DNA of 64,000 nt, taken from the NCBI RefSeq assembly GCF_000332075.2, contig NZ_ALVU02000002.1, forward strand, positions 268,443-332,442, given 5' to 3'. Below, one piece after another: positions 54,827-63,653 of this stretch. The notes under the pieces are model-generated. The model did no database searches, had not been told where the DNA came from, and saw nothing but the letters and a program-made list of their open reading frames with translations. This DNA is from Synechocystis sp. PCC 7509. Lineage in GTDB: Bacteria > Cyanobacteriota > Cyanobacteriia > Cyanobacteriales > Chroococcidiopsidaceae. Numbering within the stretch: position 1 is the stretch's first letter; every line of letters starts with the position of its first letter. The position numbers and the translations under genes were made by a program.

Positions 54827-56055
54827 TCATCTCTGCATTAAATAGGAAGAGAGACAGTACGGCATTTTCAGGAAAATGGTTTGTTCATAAATACCAATTT
54901 GACTTCCAGCTAAAAGTTTAGCTAAAGTTAATCCTTCCAGACCCAATTCATCAGTTAACCTCCTTAAGAAATTACTCGCTTTTTTAAGGGGAACGTCAAT
55001 GGAATAAAATTTAGAGTGTTTATAAAATGACACTACAAGCTTTGTGAGAGACATTTTTAGTAAAAACTTCCAAAAATAATCTTCAAGAACCTCTCTCATC
55101 GGACGACAACTATCTGGTGCAAAACAACTCAGGATAGTTTGAAAAAAAGCGAACATATCTAGGTCAGCTTTGCTAGTCATGTAATAGCTGCCATATAGTT
55201 GATTCAAATAAATTTCATATTCCTCAATGAGTTGAAAAAAAAATCGGGCCAATTTTTAAATAACCCCCAAATATAGTTGAAATAAATATCAGAATTATCC
55301 GGGGAAAGCTGACAGCTATCCTGAACGAAGAGACTTTGTTTAATAGCAGGAATTTGACAAAATCTAGCAAGAGCGTCTAAAAGAGTAATAAGGTGCTTTA
55401 AGTCAAGTCGCTCAACTAGATTATTAGCTAATAAATTTTGATTATTGCTTAAGCAATTACTAGGTGATTGGCAAAGCTTATACACATGAATAGATAAATT
55501 AAGCTGTTCGCTCTCAATAGATTTTGGTTGAATCGAGCGCCAGTCAAATTGGCATTTACATTTGACTACTGAAGCTCCAGACCAGCTAATCCCTCGCTGG
55601 CACTGCGGACATCTATCAATTAGTAAACACTGATGAAATGGACAAGAGGTAAAAATAGATAAATTCCAAATTTGACGATAATAAGCTGATTCATTCAAAC
55701 AAATTGGACAAAGTTTTACATAATTTTTCTTCAAAGCATAAGGTGAGACAACATTTCCAAATACCTGAATTGTATTAAAAGTTGGAAAGCAAGTTTGGGT
55801 GACACAAGGAAATGCCATTGACCATAATACATCTTCTTCTGTTTCAGATAGGAGACACAGTTGAGATAAATTATCTATTGTAGGACTGAATACATTTGCA
55901 TACATTCCTCTTTTCTTTAAACCAGACATTTGAAAAATCCAATTAACCGAAGGATAATGATTATTCTCAGTAAGTCGGATAATATAGCCAGCTAGACTCT
56001 CCATTGGGTAAGGGCGAGGTCTACGCAGAAGTTTTTTATTACAAGACAAACGCAT
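54827..56055 (-). CDS. tniQ: TniQ-like target selector, split by a T9 frameshift
   Basis: The first frame (55204-56055) has the TniQ zinc signature: LCPICLNESAYYRQIW, CPFHQCLLIDRCPQCQRG and KCKCQFDW. It stops after KNWPDFFFNSLRNMKFI. The second frame (54827-55252) continues LARFFFQLIEEYEIYLNQLYG to GLTLAKLLAGSQIGIYEQTI. They join at nine T residues (A run at 55235-55243 on the plus strand), where a -1 slip gives one protein of about 406 residues, the usual size of Tn5053-type TniQ. Slippage, a mutation, or a base-calling error can explain it. It lies five bases after tnsC. Confidence 0.82.
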
Positions 56056-56060
56056 TTTCT

Positions 56061-57083
56061 TTATTTATGTAAAACATCAGAAGCCTTAAGCTTCTTCTTC
56101 TTCGGTTGAATTCTCTGATTAGTAGCTTCTACCTTGTTAAAATTTTGTTTTTCAAAGGGATAATTTTCTGTATCTAGAAGGAAATTATCGGTAATAAAAG
56201 GATTCGATTTATGAAACTTGTCAGCTTTTACATACTTCTCAAAAGCTCTAGCTAATATTGGAAAATCAAGTTTTTCTTGACCTTGTTTTAAAGCTAAATG
56301 CGTTCCATAACGAACTAACTTCATCACGTAAGCAATAACTCCGTCAGAGGCATAGTAAAAACGCAGAGCCATTTCTAACTGAGCTAAATTTGAGCTTGAT
56401 ATCAAAGGAAGCTGTGATTCTACTGCGTGCAAAAAAGTACGGAATTCTCTTCCTTCATCATTTGACCAAGAAAAAGAACTAAGATTATGTCTATTAGCAA
56501 ACCTCCGGCTTAGTTGAGAGTTAAATCTAAAAACAGCTTCAGCTTCAGGTAGTCCAACAAGAACTACTGGGACTTTGGTATCTAAAATTAAATTTTTCAA
56601 CCAGTCTGATACCGTTTTAAGTACTTTAGCTGAATCTCGATCAATAAAATGCTGAAACTCATCTAAAAAAACCAGAGATACCTCACATTCTTTCATCAAT
56701 CCAATTAGTCTAATAGTTTGATTACTTGTGGTTCCCTTATCGTAAGCTGGATCTCCCAATTCCCAAAGTAGTTTACTTACAACACTTTTAACTGTTGCCG
56801 GAGAAGGAATTGATATAGATAGTAATGGAACAATGCTACCATAGGGCGTTTCTTGCCTTGGATAAGCTTGAGCGTAACTCTTGAGAATAGTAGTTTTACC
56901 AGTTCCAGTTTCTCCTTTTAAAAATAAACATTCAGGTTCATCTTTAAGGTCAGAAAAATGATGACAATCATCTATCGCTGATAAAATTTCCTTAAACCGA
57001 GGGTAGGCAACATAAATATTATTAGCAATGTATAATCTCTCTTTCCAGTCCATCTCTGTTAAAGACTCTTTATTTAGGAGCAT
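56061..57083 (-). CDS. tnsC: TnsC/TniB-type AAA+ regulator
   Basis: The 340-residue ATPase has Walker A GETGTGKTT at 57-65, Walker B SLVFLDEFQHF at about 132-142, sensor VPVVLVGLPEAE and an arginine-finger segment SQLSRRFANRH. TnsC/TniB forms filaments on target DNA and couples the target selector TniQ to the TnsB transposase. It lies between tnsB and tniQ with short gaps (11 and 5 bases), the classic order. The Lys-rich C-terminal tail (IQPKKKKLKA) may bind DNA or partners. Confidence 0.92.
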   Translation of the reverse strand: MLLNKESLTEMDWKERLYIANNIYVAYPRFKEILSAIDDCHHFSDLKDEPECLFLKGETGTGKTTILKSYAQAYPRQETPYGSIVPLLSISIPSPATVKSVVSKLLWELGDPAYDKGTTSNQTIRLIGLMKECEVSLVFLDEFQHFIDRDSAKVLKTVSDWLKNLILDTKVPVVLVGLPEAEAVFRFNSQLSRRFANRHNLSSFSWSNDEGREFRTFLHAVESQLPLISSSNLAQLEMALRFYYASDGVIAYVMKLVRYGTHLALKQGQEKLDFPILARAFEKYVKADKFHKSNPFITDNFLLDTENYPFEKQNFNKVEATNQRIQPKKKKLKASDVLHK

Positions 57084-57094
57084 AAACTGTAAAC

Positions 57095-58744
57095 TTACTC
57101 AGGTAACCCAATAGTAATATCCCATCCAGATAAATCTGGTTGCCATTCATCATTCTCTTTATCACTAACAAAAACCTTTTTAGTAGAACCAGGATTTATT
57201 TTTTTAGGATTGCCAGTTTCTAAATTTGCTTTAGTTATACTGATATCTGAATTCGGTTCGTCATCAACAAGCTTAGTTCTTGTTACTACATCTAACTTTG
57301 AGTCTGGTGATGATATGTAATTGAAGGCATTTCCAATATCAGATATGCCTGTTAGTACACTAGGTTCACATTTATCTCCTATTATTTGGGCATTACTTAA
57401 ACTGTGATTTTTAGCATTGATCAACGGTTGCTCAACTTGAGAGGATTCACACCTATTTGTGTTAAATCCTTCTAACCCTATGCCTTTCCATCTCGCCATT
57501 GCCGTGCGAGTTTTACCTTTCTTCGATGAAACCCATTCCCGCTCGACAATGCGTTGAATCTTCTCTTTAGCTAAGGCTAGAGCTACAATGTCAACTTTTT
57601 CTGCTTCACAGCGTGCTAGTTGTTTCACTACTTGATGCTGCCAGAGGGTCAATCCAAGAGTATACTCTTGGGACAACGCTGGAACTTCTAAAAAATGACG
57701 ATTTGTTTGGTCAAAAACATAAATTCGAGATAAATCAGTAGGGTCATATTTAACTGTTGTCTTTTCAGATTTTCCTTGAGAATAACGGAGGCGAGCTAAT
57801 TCATAACTGTTATAAATTAGACCTTCAAACTCCACTCCTCTTCTAGTGATTTTGCGCTCAATTATATTACCAATCAGAACTTTTAGTTCTTGACTAGATG
57901 GAGGTAAAGCTGCAGGAAACTCGGATATGGCTTTTGACCAGACAGATGAACGGGGAGACTTAAATTCGGGGTGTGAGCTTTGGTTATAAATATCTACTAT
58001 AAACAGATGTATAATTTCTTGCAAAGCTTTAAAAGAAACTACTGCATTCTTAAGTGGGTCATAATCATACTGCTTCATTAAATTAGAAAAGCTTTTCCCT
58101 GGTTTGTCCGAAAGTAGTTGACTATTTAAAGCTCCAAAGTAGCGTTCTATAGCACTCTTGTACCAGGGCATTTTGGGAGGGCAATATTGGATGACAATTC
58201 CTAGCTGTAGGCAAGCATCTTCAAAATGAGTGCTATGAAACTCTTTTCCATTGTCAACCACAATCACTTCTGGTAGTCCGTAAGTATCCCAGCTATTCTC
58301 CACACTCGGATACTGGGAGTGAAGATAATTTTTGGCACCGATAGCGTGTAGTAGACATTGCATTACTGATAAATAACTGGGATTGCTAAAACTGGCGTAA
58401 TAACCTAAATTTACGCCTGAATACTTATCTACAACACTGGTGAGCCAAGGAGTGCCAATAGGCATCCGGCTTTCTGTATCTACTACAAACAGTGGCAGTT
58501 TTGTATGATCTATTTCTACTCTTTCTAAGGGACGAGTAGGACGTGGACCGATGAGTACTGGGTCATACATTTGAGAAGCTATCCTCTTGCCATAGCGGCT
58601 AATCGCTTTGGAGTTTGGGTCTAATGTCTCAATTGCACGATAAATAGTAATGATATTGGGCAAAGCTAATTTTTCTTGACCAAGGGCTTCTAGGAGGCGA
58701 TTAGATTGGTTAATCTCGATAATCACTCGGTTGTTAAATGTCAA
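57095..58744 (-). CDS. tnsB: TnsB/TniA-type DDE transposase, N-terminus removed by IS21
   Basis: The 549 residues contain the end of the HTH region (IIEINQSNRLLEALGQEK and IITIYRAIETLDP), the catalytic core with Asp79 (VEIDHTKLP), Asp164 (VVDNGKEF) and Glu200 (KSAIERYFG), a Mu-type beta domain, and a long C-terminal tail ending DISGWDI-type acidic residues that contacts TnsC. The start codon (TTG 58744) and first codons come from the end of IS21 copy B, so about 120-150 N-terminal residues that bind the transposon ends are missing. The enzyme should not recognise its ends. Confidence 0.88.
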   Translation of the reverse strand: MTFNNRVIIEINQSNRLLEALGQEKLALPNIITIYRAIETLDPNSKAISRYGKRIASQMYDPVLIGPRPTRPLERVEIDHTKLPLFVVDTESRMPIGTPWLTSVVDKYSGVNLGYYASFSNPSYLSVMQCLLHAIGAKNYLHSQYPSVENSWDTYGLPEVIVVDNGKEFHSTHFEDACLQLGIVIQYCPPKMPWYKSAIERYFGALNSQLLSDKPGKSFSNLMKQYDYDPLKNAVVSFKALQEIIHLFIVDIYNQSSHPEFKSPRSSVWSKAISEFPAALPPSSQELKVLIGNIIERKITRRGVEFEGLIYNSYELARLRYSQGKSEKTTVKYDPTDLSRIYVFDQTNRHFLEVPALSQEYTLGLTLWQHQVVKQLARCEAEKVDIVALALAKEKIQRIVEREWVSSKKGKTRTAMARWKGIGLEGFNTNRCESSQVEQPLINAKNHSLSNAQIIGDKCEPSVLTGISDIGNAFNYISSPDSKLDVVTRTKLVDDEPNSDISITKANLETGNPKKINPGSTKKVFVSDKENDEWQPDLSGWDITIGLPE

Positions 58745-58857
58745 GTGTTTTAACGTGTCGCGACAGAGTATTGTCGGTTAGTTGACGCGAAAAGGAAGTT
58801 CAGATCGAAACGACAACTACAGATCGCTTGCGAATAGAAACATAAAAAATAGCTCGG

Positions 58858-59688
58858 TTAGGATGATTGAGAATTATTCGAGCGATTAGTAGCAGCCTGA
58901 CGACGGTAGCTGTCAGACTTAATCTCAAAGATCGTGCCATGATGAACTAAGCGGTCTACAGCAGCAACCGTCATCATTGAATCGGAAAAAATCGTATCCC
59001 ACTGACTGAAAGGCTGATTAGCAGTGATGAGAAGACTTTTGCGCTCATAGCGATGAGCAATCAACTCAAACAAGACCGAAGTTTCCGCCTCAGACTTTTT
59101 GACATAGCCCAGATCGTCAAGCACCAGCAAGTCGAAGCGGTCGAGCTTTCTGAGTAAAGCTGGCAGTTGCAATTGCAGTTTAGCGTGCTGCAACTCTTGG
59201 ACTAGAGCATTAGCCGCAAAGAACTTAGCCCGCTTGCCCAACTCCACCATCCGACGAGTTAAACCAGCAGCCAGATGAGTCTTCCCTACTCCAGAGGGAC
59301 CAAAAATTAGACAATTTCCAGCCCGCTCCAACCAAGCAGGATCTTCAGCCAACTGCATTAGCGGTGCAGGATTGAACTGAGGGCAATGCCTAAAATCAAA
59401 GTTGGAAAAACTTTTTGCGGTGGGAAGTTGAGCTTCGGCGAGGGTCCGTTGCAACCGGAGCGCGTTGCGGCGATGTGTTTCTTGTTCGCATAATGCTAGT
59501 AAGAATTTGGCATAAGACCATTGCTCCTGTATAGCCTGGTGTTCCAATGATTCCCAGTGAGCGAGCATATGAGTCAGTTTGAGTTGCTTGAGGTAAAGAA
59601 TTAGCTGCTGGTGAGGACTGGGGGCTATTATTGGGGAAATCGGACTGGGGATTATGCCCGTGGGGTTTGGACTCAATGAGTTGGTCAT
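58858..59688 (-). CDS. istB: IS21 helper ATPase IstB (copy B)
   Basis: Identical in protein sequence to the copy at 25947-26777, with Walker A GPSGVGKTHLA and Walker B LLVLDDLGYV. It can still be made, because the coding region is complete, but this copy cannot excise without its lost outer end. Confidence 0.93.
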   Translation of the reverse strand: MTNSLSPNPTGIIPSPISPIIAPSPHQQLILYLKQLKLTHMLAHWESLEHQAIQEQWSYAKFLLALCEQETHRRNALRLQRTLAEAQLPTAKSFSNFDFRHCPQFNPAPLMQLAEDPAWLERAGNCLIFGPSGVGKTHLAAGLTRRMVELGKRAKFFAANALVQELQHAKLQLQLPALLRKLDRFDLLVLDDLGYVKKSEAETSVLFELIAHRYERKSLLITANQPFSQWDTIFSDSMMTVAAVDRLVHHGTIFEIKSDSYRRQAATNRSNNSQSS

Positions 59689-61117
59689 AGCTAGAGAGAT
59701 CGTGTTGTGTAACGGTCAATTGTGGAAAACTTTCAAGACAATGCTGCCGAAATTGCTGTTGGAGTCTTTTTAGAGTTAGGGTTTGAGCTTTTAATTCTCG
59801 TTCTAAATAGTCAGCGACAGCCGCTTCTTGGTTTTGGATGGCGGCAATATACAGGGCTTCGACCATCAACACGGCTGCCGTATCTAAATCAAATTGAGCA
59901 GTCAATTCTAACCATCGTTCTCGAAATGCTGGAGTGGGTAGTAAGTCTTGTTGCCAGGTGCAGTAAATAAAGGCTCTGGGCTTGCGGCGCAAACCTTCAA
60001 TTATATGTCTGTAGTTAATGCACCGCCCCCGTCGTTTATCGGGATCAGTCACCCGCAGTCGTGGTAGCTCGACTACTAATTGCGTACCCAAATAGCCTAA
60101 AATTCGGTCGTGATAAAGGTGTAATTCTAATTGTCGTCCAATCAATCGGGATGGCACTGTATAAAGAATGCACCGAACTTCAACCGTGCTTCTGGTGCTG
60201 ACGCAAGCGGTTAAAATTTCATAGTCAGGAATGCGATATTTTGGTAATGATTGGAGATGGGGTTTTTCCTGCTCATACTTCTGTTGACACCGCTGATTGA
60301 GTTTGGCAACCGCGCCTTCAATCAGTAATCGATATTTCTCCAGGCTTTGGAAATCATTACTACCACGCAAGTAAATTGCTTGTTTAATCCGATTTTTGAG
60401 ATGCCCGTGGGGAGATTCAATTGCCCCATTTTCATGGGCAACGCTTGTATTGTTGCGGGTTGGCTGCATTCGGTAATGGTCGCACAGATCATCGTACAGA
60501 CGGGTTAAGGATTTGTTTCCTCCTAGATTTCGATATGCTGCGCTTAGACTATCTGTCCGATGTTGTTTGGGTACTCCACCACATGCTGTGAGTGCATTTT
60601 GCAATCCTTCAGCGAGGGCGATGAAGCTTTCTCCGCCTTGAATAATTTGGGCATATTGCCAGCCGCTATAAGCCAGTCGATAGTGATAGAGCAAATGCTC
60701 AAACGGCTTGCCAGCAATGGTTATCTCCATCCCTTTGAGTTGGGTAAAGTCGGATAGTCCCATCATGCCTGGTTCATGGCGCAACTCAAACATTACTTCT
60801 GGACTTGGCCCATGTAGAGCTTTCCAAGTTTGAACTCGTCGTTGAATCGTTCGCAGGACTTGGGTATATTTGCCTGGATAAGTGTCTTGTAGATATTCAA
60901 ACAGGGTCATCGGTTTGAGCCGAGGTTCCTTTTTGAGCATTGGCTCTAGTTCTTTGTCCCATACCTCCCCTAATGGATCTTGGGTGCTGCTATGACTTTT
61001 GACTTTACCACGATTGGGTTGATGTTGCCCGGCTTCAATGCGTTGACCCGTTCGCTCGGATATTTCAGCGATGCACGCTGCGTTGGCTTGTGTTAAGCCA
61101 ATTTCTCTTGCGTTCAT
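59396..61117 (-). CDS. istA: IS21 transposase IstA (copy B)
   Basis: From ATG 61117 it encodes the same 573 residues as copy A. The frame extends further into unrelated sequence at its 5' side (MALFYSYLGSTPY), which supports the ATG chosen. The normal promoter region is gone, so expression depends on the new upstream DNA. Confidence 0.92.
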   Translation of the reverse strand: MNAREIGLTQANAACIAEISERTGQRIEAGQHQPNRGKVKSHSSTQDPLGEVWDKELEPMLKKEPRLKPMTLFEYLQDTYPGKYTQVLRTIQRRVQTWKALHGPSPEVMFELRHEPGMMGLSDFTQLKGMEITIAGKPFEHLLYHYRLAYSGWQYAQIIQGGESFIALAEGLQNALTACGGVPKQHRTDSLSAAYRNLGGNKSLTRLYDDLCDHYRMQPTRNNTSVAHENGAIESPHGHLKNRIKQAIYLRGSNDFQSLEKYRLLIEGAVAKLNQRCQQKYEQEKPHLQSLPKYRIPDYEILTACVSTRSTVEVRCILYTVPSRLIGRQLELHLYHDRILGYLGTQLVVELPRLRVTDPDKRRGRCINYRHIIEGLRRKPRAFIYCTWQQDLLPTPAFRERWLELTAQFDLDTAAVLMVEALYIAAIQNQEAAVADYLERELKAQTLTLKRLQQQFRQHCLESFPQLTVTQHDLSSYDQLIESKPHGHNPQSDFPNNSPQSSPAANSLPQATQTDSYARSLGIIGTPGYTGAMVLCQILTSIMRTRNTSPQRAPVATDPRRSSTSHRKKFFQL

Positions 61118-61122
61118 ATACG

Positions 61123-61350
61123 GGGTTGAGCCGAGATAGCTGTAAAAAAGTGCCACTTACCTTAGCAGACATGATTTTAGGGAGTTTTGAGTAGCATTAG
61201 CAGACATAAAACCCTTTTTTAAGTCAATTTACATCTGCTAATTCTAGTTAGCAGACATCAGCAACACCTAATGTAGTATGGCTGAAACGGAGATGAGGTA
61301 AGCGTTTCTAGTGAAGTGGCACTAAATTACACGTATCTCGGCTCAATCCC
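61123..61350. repeat. 228-base element with 35-base inverted ends
   Basis: The left arm (61123-61157: GGGTTGAGCCGAGATA...AAGTGCCACT) is repeated in inverse at 61315-61350 (AGTGGCACT...TATCTCGGCTCAATCCC), with about 80% pairing. It contains no gene. It directly abuts the truncated end of IS21 copy B and the start of the open frame of the integrase, so it may be a MITE that mediated the rearrangement. Confidence 0.75.
61162..61258. repeat. Cluster of TTAGCAGACAT repeats
   Basis: TTAGCAGACAT occurs at 61162-61172, 61197-61207 and 61248-61258, and the inverse CTGCTAA at 61235-61241 forms an inverted pair with the last copy. Clusters of short spaced repeats on this side of a tnsB gene are what a Tn7/Tn5053-like transposon end looks like. 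Confidence 0.65.
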
Positions 61351-61362
61351 TACTAAGTATAA

Positions 61363-62325
61363 GTTCCAGGCTTATTTCGGTTTTCTGTCCCGAGGGCGCT
61401 GAAAACGATCGCCAAAATAGTCAGTGCTGGGGAGCTAGACGCAATCAGCTTTCCTTGGGCAGAACTCAGGTATCAGCACACTCAAGCTATTTACACGCAA
61501 TTGAGCGAAAGATACGCCTTTAGCAACGCCAACAAAATGATGGCAGCGCTGAGTCGGGTATTAGAAGAAGCTTGGAAGCTAGGGCAAATATCGGCGGAGG
61601 ATTACCATAGGGCGATCGCCATCGAGCGTAAAACTGGGCAAAGGTTGTTGAAGGGTAGGGCTTTGAGTATAGGAGAAGTGCAGGCTTTATTTCATGTGTG
61701 CGCCCAAGATAAATCTGTCAAGGGCAGCCGCGATGCAGCGTTAATTGCAGTGTTGTATGGAGCGGGTCTGCGGCGTTCTGAGGTAGTGGCAATGGATTTG
61801 TCTGATTGGAATATAGTGGATAATTGCTTGACGGTGCGATCGGGCAAAGGTGATAAAGATCGGACGACTTATCTGGATGATGGGGCGACGGCGGCATTAA
61901 TAGACTGGCTAATCTGGCGGGGAGACGTATTAGGGGCGCTATTTTATCCGACACGCAAAGGCGGCAAGGTTGAACAACGGAGGATGACCGACCAGGCAGT
62001 ATTGGATATTTTACGGCAACGGGGTTTGGAGGCACAAATTCCTTCTTTCTCTCCCCATGATTTTCGCCGCACATTTATTAGTAATTTGCTAGACCGGGGG
62101 GCAGACATTAGCACGGTGCAGAAATTGGCGGGTCACGCGAGTCCTGTGACGACAGCGCGGTATGACAGGCGGGGAGAAGCGGCTGAACGCAAGGCGGCGA
62201 ATCTGCACGCATACTCCTTACGTGCGGTCGCACTTCTAATGGAGATTCTAGGATTATTTCGATTTCCGGTAGCAATAATTGTCACTACCCCAATTCTTAA
62301 CTTTGTGGAGGGAGAAACATCCTAA
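61363..62325 (+). CDS. Tyrosine-type integrase, N-terminus probably cut
   Basis: The annotated TTG at 61501 gives 274 residues, but the frame is open to 61363 (VPGLFRFSVPRALKTIAKIV... and LDAISFPWAELRYQHTQAI), which is the normal core-binding domain. It has no start codon of its own and may use a non-ATG start. Catalytic residues are complete: Arg in YGAGLRRSEVVAM, Lys in RSGKGDKDR, HDFRR, LAGHASPVTT and Tyr in ARYDRRGE. It could mediate integration of the OCP segment downstream. Codon use and GC content are higher than for the nearby AT-rich transposition genes. Confidence 0.82.
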   Translation, partial: VPGLFRFSVPRALKTIAKIVSAGELDAISFPWAELRYQHTQAIYTQLSERYAFSNANKMMAALSRVLEEAWKLGQISAEDYHRAIAIERKTGQRLLKGRALSIGEVQALFHVCAQDKSVKGSRDAALIAVLYGAGLRRSEVVAMDLSDWNIVDNCLTVRSGKGDKDRTTYLDDGATAALIDWLIWRGDVLGALFYPTRKGGKVEQRRMTDQAVLDILRQRGLEAQIPSFSPHDFRRTFISNLLDRGADISTVQKLAGHASPVTTARYDRRGEAAERKAANLHAYSLRAVALLMEILGLFRFPVAIIVTTPILNFVEGETS

Positions 62326-62430
62326 ATTTTATGTCTTATCAGCTACAACAACTCGGTTAATTGTATGCTGTGCAATATCGGCTTGACGACAAATATTATC
62401 AAATGTAATTTAGTTTTGGAGAGTTAGATT

Positions 62431-63390
62431 ATGTCTTTTACTATCGAGTCTGCACGCTCTATTTTTCCGGACACTAAAGTTGCTAATGCGGTTCCAGCGA
62501 CAGTTGAATCTTTTGAGCGACTCAAGGCTGAGGATCAGTTAGCTTTACTTTGGTTTGCCTATACGGAGATGGGAGTTACAATCACTGCTGCCGCTATGCA
62601 GGTAGTCGATATGGTTTTTGCAGAGAAAACCCTGACTCAAATTAAACAAATGCCTGAATTGGAGCAAACGCAAGTTATGTGCGATTTGGTTAACCATACT
62701 GACACTCCTATCTGCCGCACTTACTCAGCTTTTGGCACAAATGTTAAGTTAGGCTTTTGGTATCAGTTAAGCGAGTGGATGAAACAAGGGCTTGTTGCTC
62801 CGATTCCAGAAGGTTATAAATTGTCAGCAACGGCATCAGAAGTGCTTGGAGCCATCCGTCAACTTGAAGGGGGTCAGCAACTGACGGTATTACGAGATAT
62901 TGTCCTCAACATGGGATATAGCTCAACGATGGTTACCCCAGAAGTCGCAGAACCTGTGGTTCCACCTAAAGATGTTAAACCCCGAACTAAAATCAGCATT
63001 GAGGGCATCAACAACTCTACAGTTTTGAGCTACATGGAGAATATGAACGCCTTTGACTTTCCGGCGGCGGTGGCTTTATTTGCTGAAGACGGTGCATTGC
63101 AACCGCCCTTCGAGGAACCAATTGTGAGCCGAGAGTCTATCCTCACTTATATGCGTGAAGAATGCTACGGACTCAAGCTGATACCTGAACGGGGGATCTC
63201 GGAGCCAGCAGCAGAGGGATTTACCCAGATTAAAGTGACAGGTAAAGTGCAAACTCCGTGGGTGGGTGACAGTGTTGGTATTCTTCTCGCATGGCGGTTT
63301 TTGCTTAATCCTCAAAGTGAGATTTTCTTTGTAGCAATTGACGTGCTTGCCTCTCCCCAAGAACTACTAAATCTTGGTTTGATAAAGTAA
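62431..63390 (+). CDS. ocp: Orange carotenoid protein (OCP)
   Basis: The 319-residue photoactive protein quenches phycobilisome excitation in strong blue-green light and scavenges singlet oxygen. Residues known from Synechocystis OCP are at the same positions: Tyr44 and Trp110 in the N-terminal helical domain, Arg155 and Glu244 forming the inter-domain salt bridge, and Tyr201 and Trp288 hydrogen-bonding the ketocarotenoid in the C-terminal NTF2-like domain. The linker is at about 163-190. A ribosome site GGAGAG precedes the ATG by nine bases. No fluorescence-recovery protein gene is visible nearby; some OCP clades do not need one. It lies between an integrase and an ISL3-type transposase. Confidence 0.96.
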   Translation: MSFTIESARSIFPDTKVANAVPATVESFERLKAEDQLALLWFAYTEMGVTITAAAMQVVDMVFAEKTLTQIKQMPELEQTQVMCDLVNHTDTPICRTYSAFGTNVKLGFWYQLSEWMKQGLVAPIPEGYKLSATASEVLGAIRQLEGGQQLTVLRDIVLNMGYSSTMVTPEVAEPVVPPKDVKPRTKISIEGINNSTVLSYMENMNAFDFPAAVALFAEDGALQPPFEEPIVSRESILTYMREECYGLKLIPERGISEPAAEGFTQIKVTGKVQTPWVGDSVGILLAWRFLLNPQSEIFFVAIDVLASPQELLNLGLIK

Positions 63391-63653
63391 AACTTTCTGA
63401 GGTTGACACAGAGAATTTCTTCAGAATGTTTACAGGCAATCCCGTCAAAAATCGTTTGCCAACTGATAAATAACGATAATTCACTCCGAGCGTTGGTGAT
63501 AAACAAGGGGACAATCAGCGCTCCTAATTTTTTCTCTTTCAGGGCTTTCGCACCGTAAGGAAAGCAATCTGTTGAATGTCAACTATCCTGGGTTCTTCCG
63601 AGCTTTTGGTGATCTAGTCATAATATGAGGAACTGATGACTATTGGATATGAG

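Larger units (their letters stand above)
58732..61122 (-). mobile_element. IS21-family element, copy B (5' end truncated)
   Basis: This copy appears to match copy A over 2391 bases except for one extra A at 58753. It begins at TGTTAA like copy A but stops at 61122, just upstream of istA; the 186-base leader and outer repeat seen at 28212-28397 are missing and a 228-base inverted-repeat element takes their place. It has disrupted tnsB. Confidence 0.85.

Noticed and set aside
53786..61350. A type V-K or type I CRISPR-associated transposon
   Set aside because: tnsB, tnsC and tniQ are present, but no Cas12k or Cascade gene or array occurs in the flanking sequence, and TniQ has the long Tn5053-like size.
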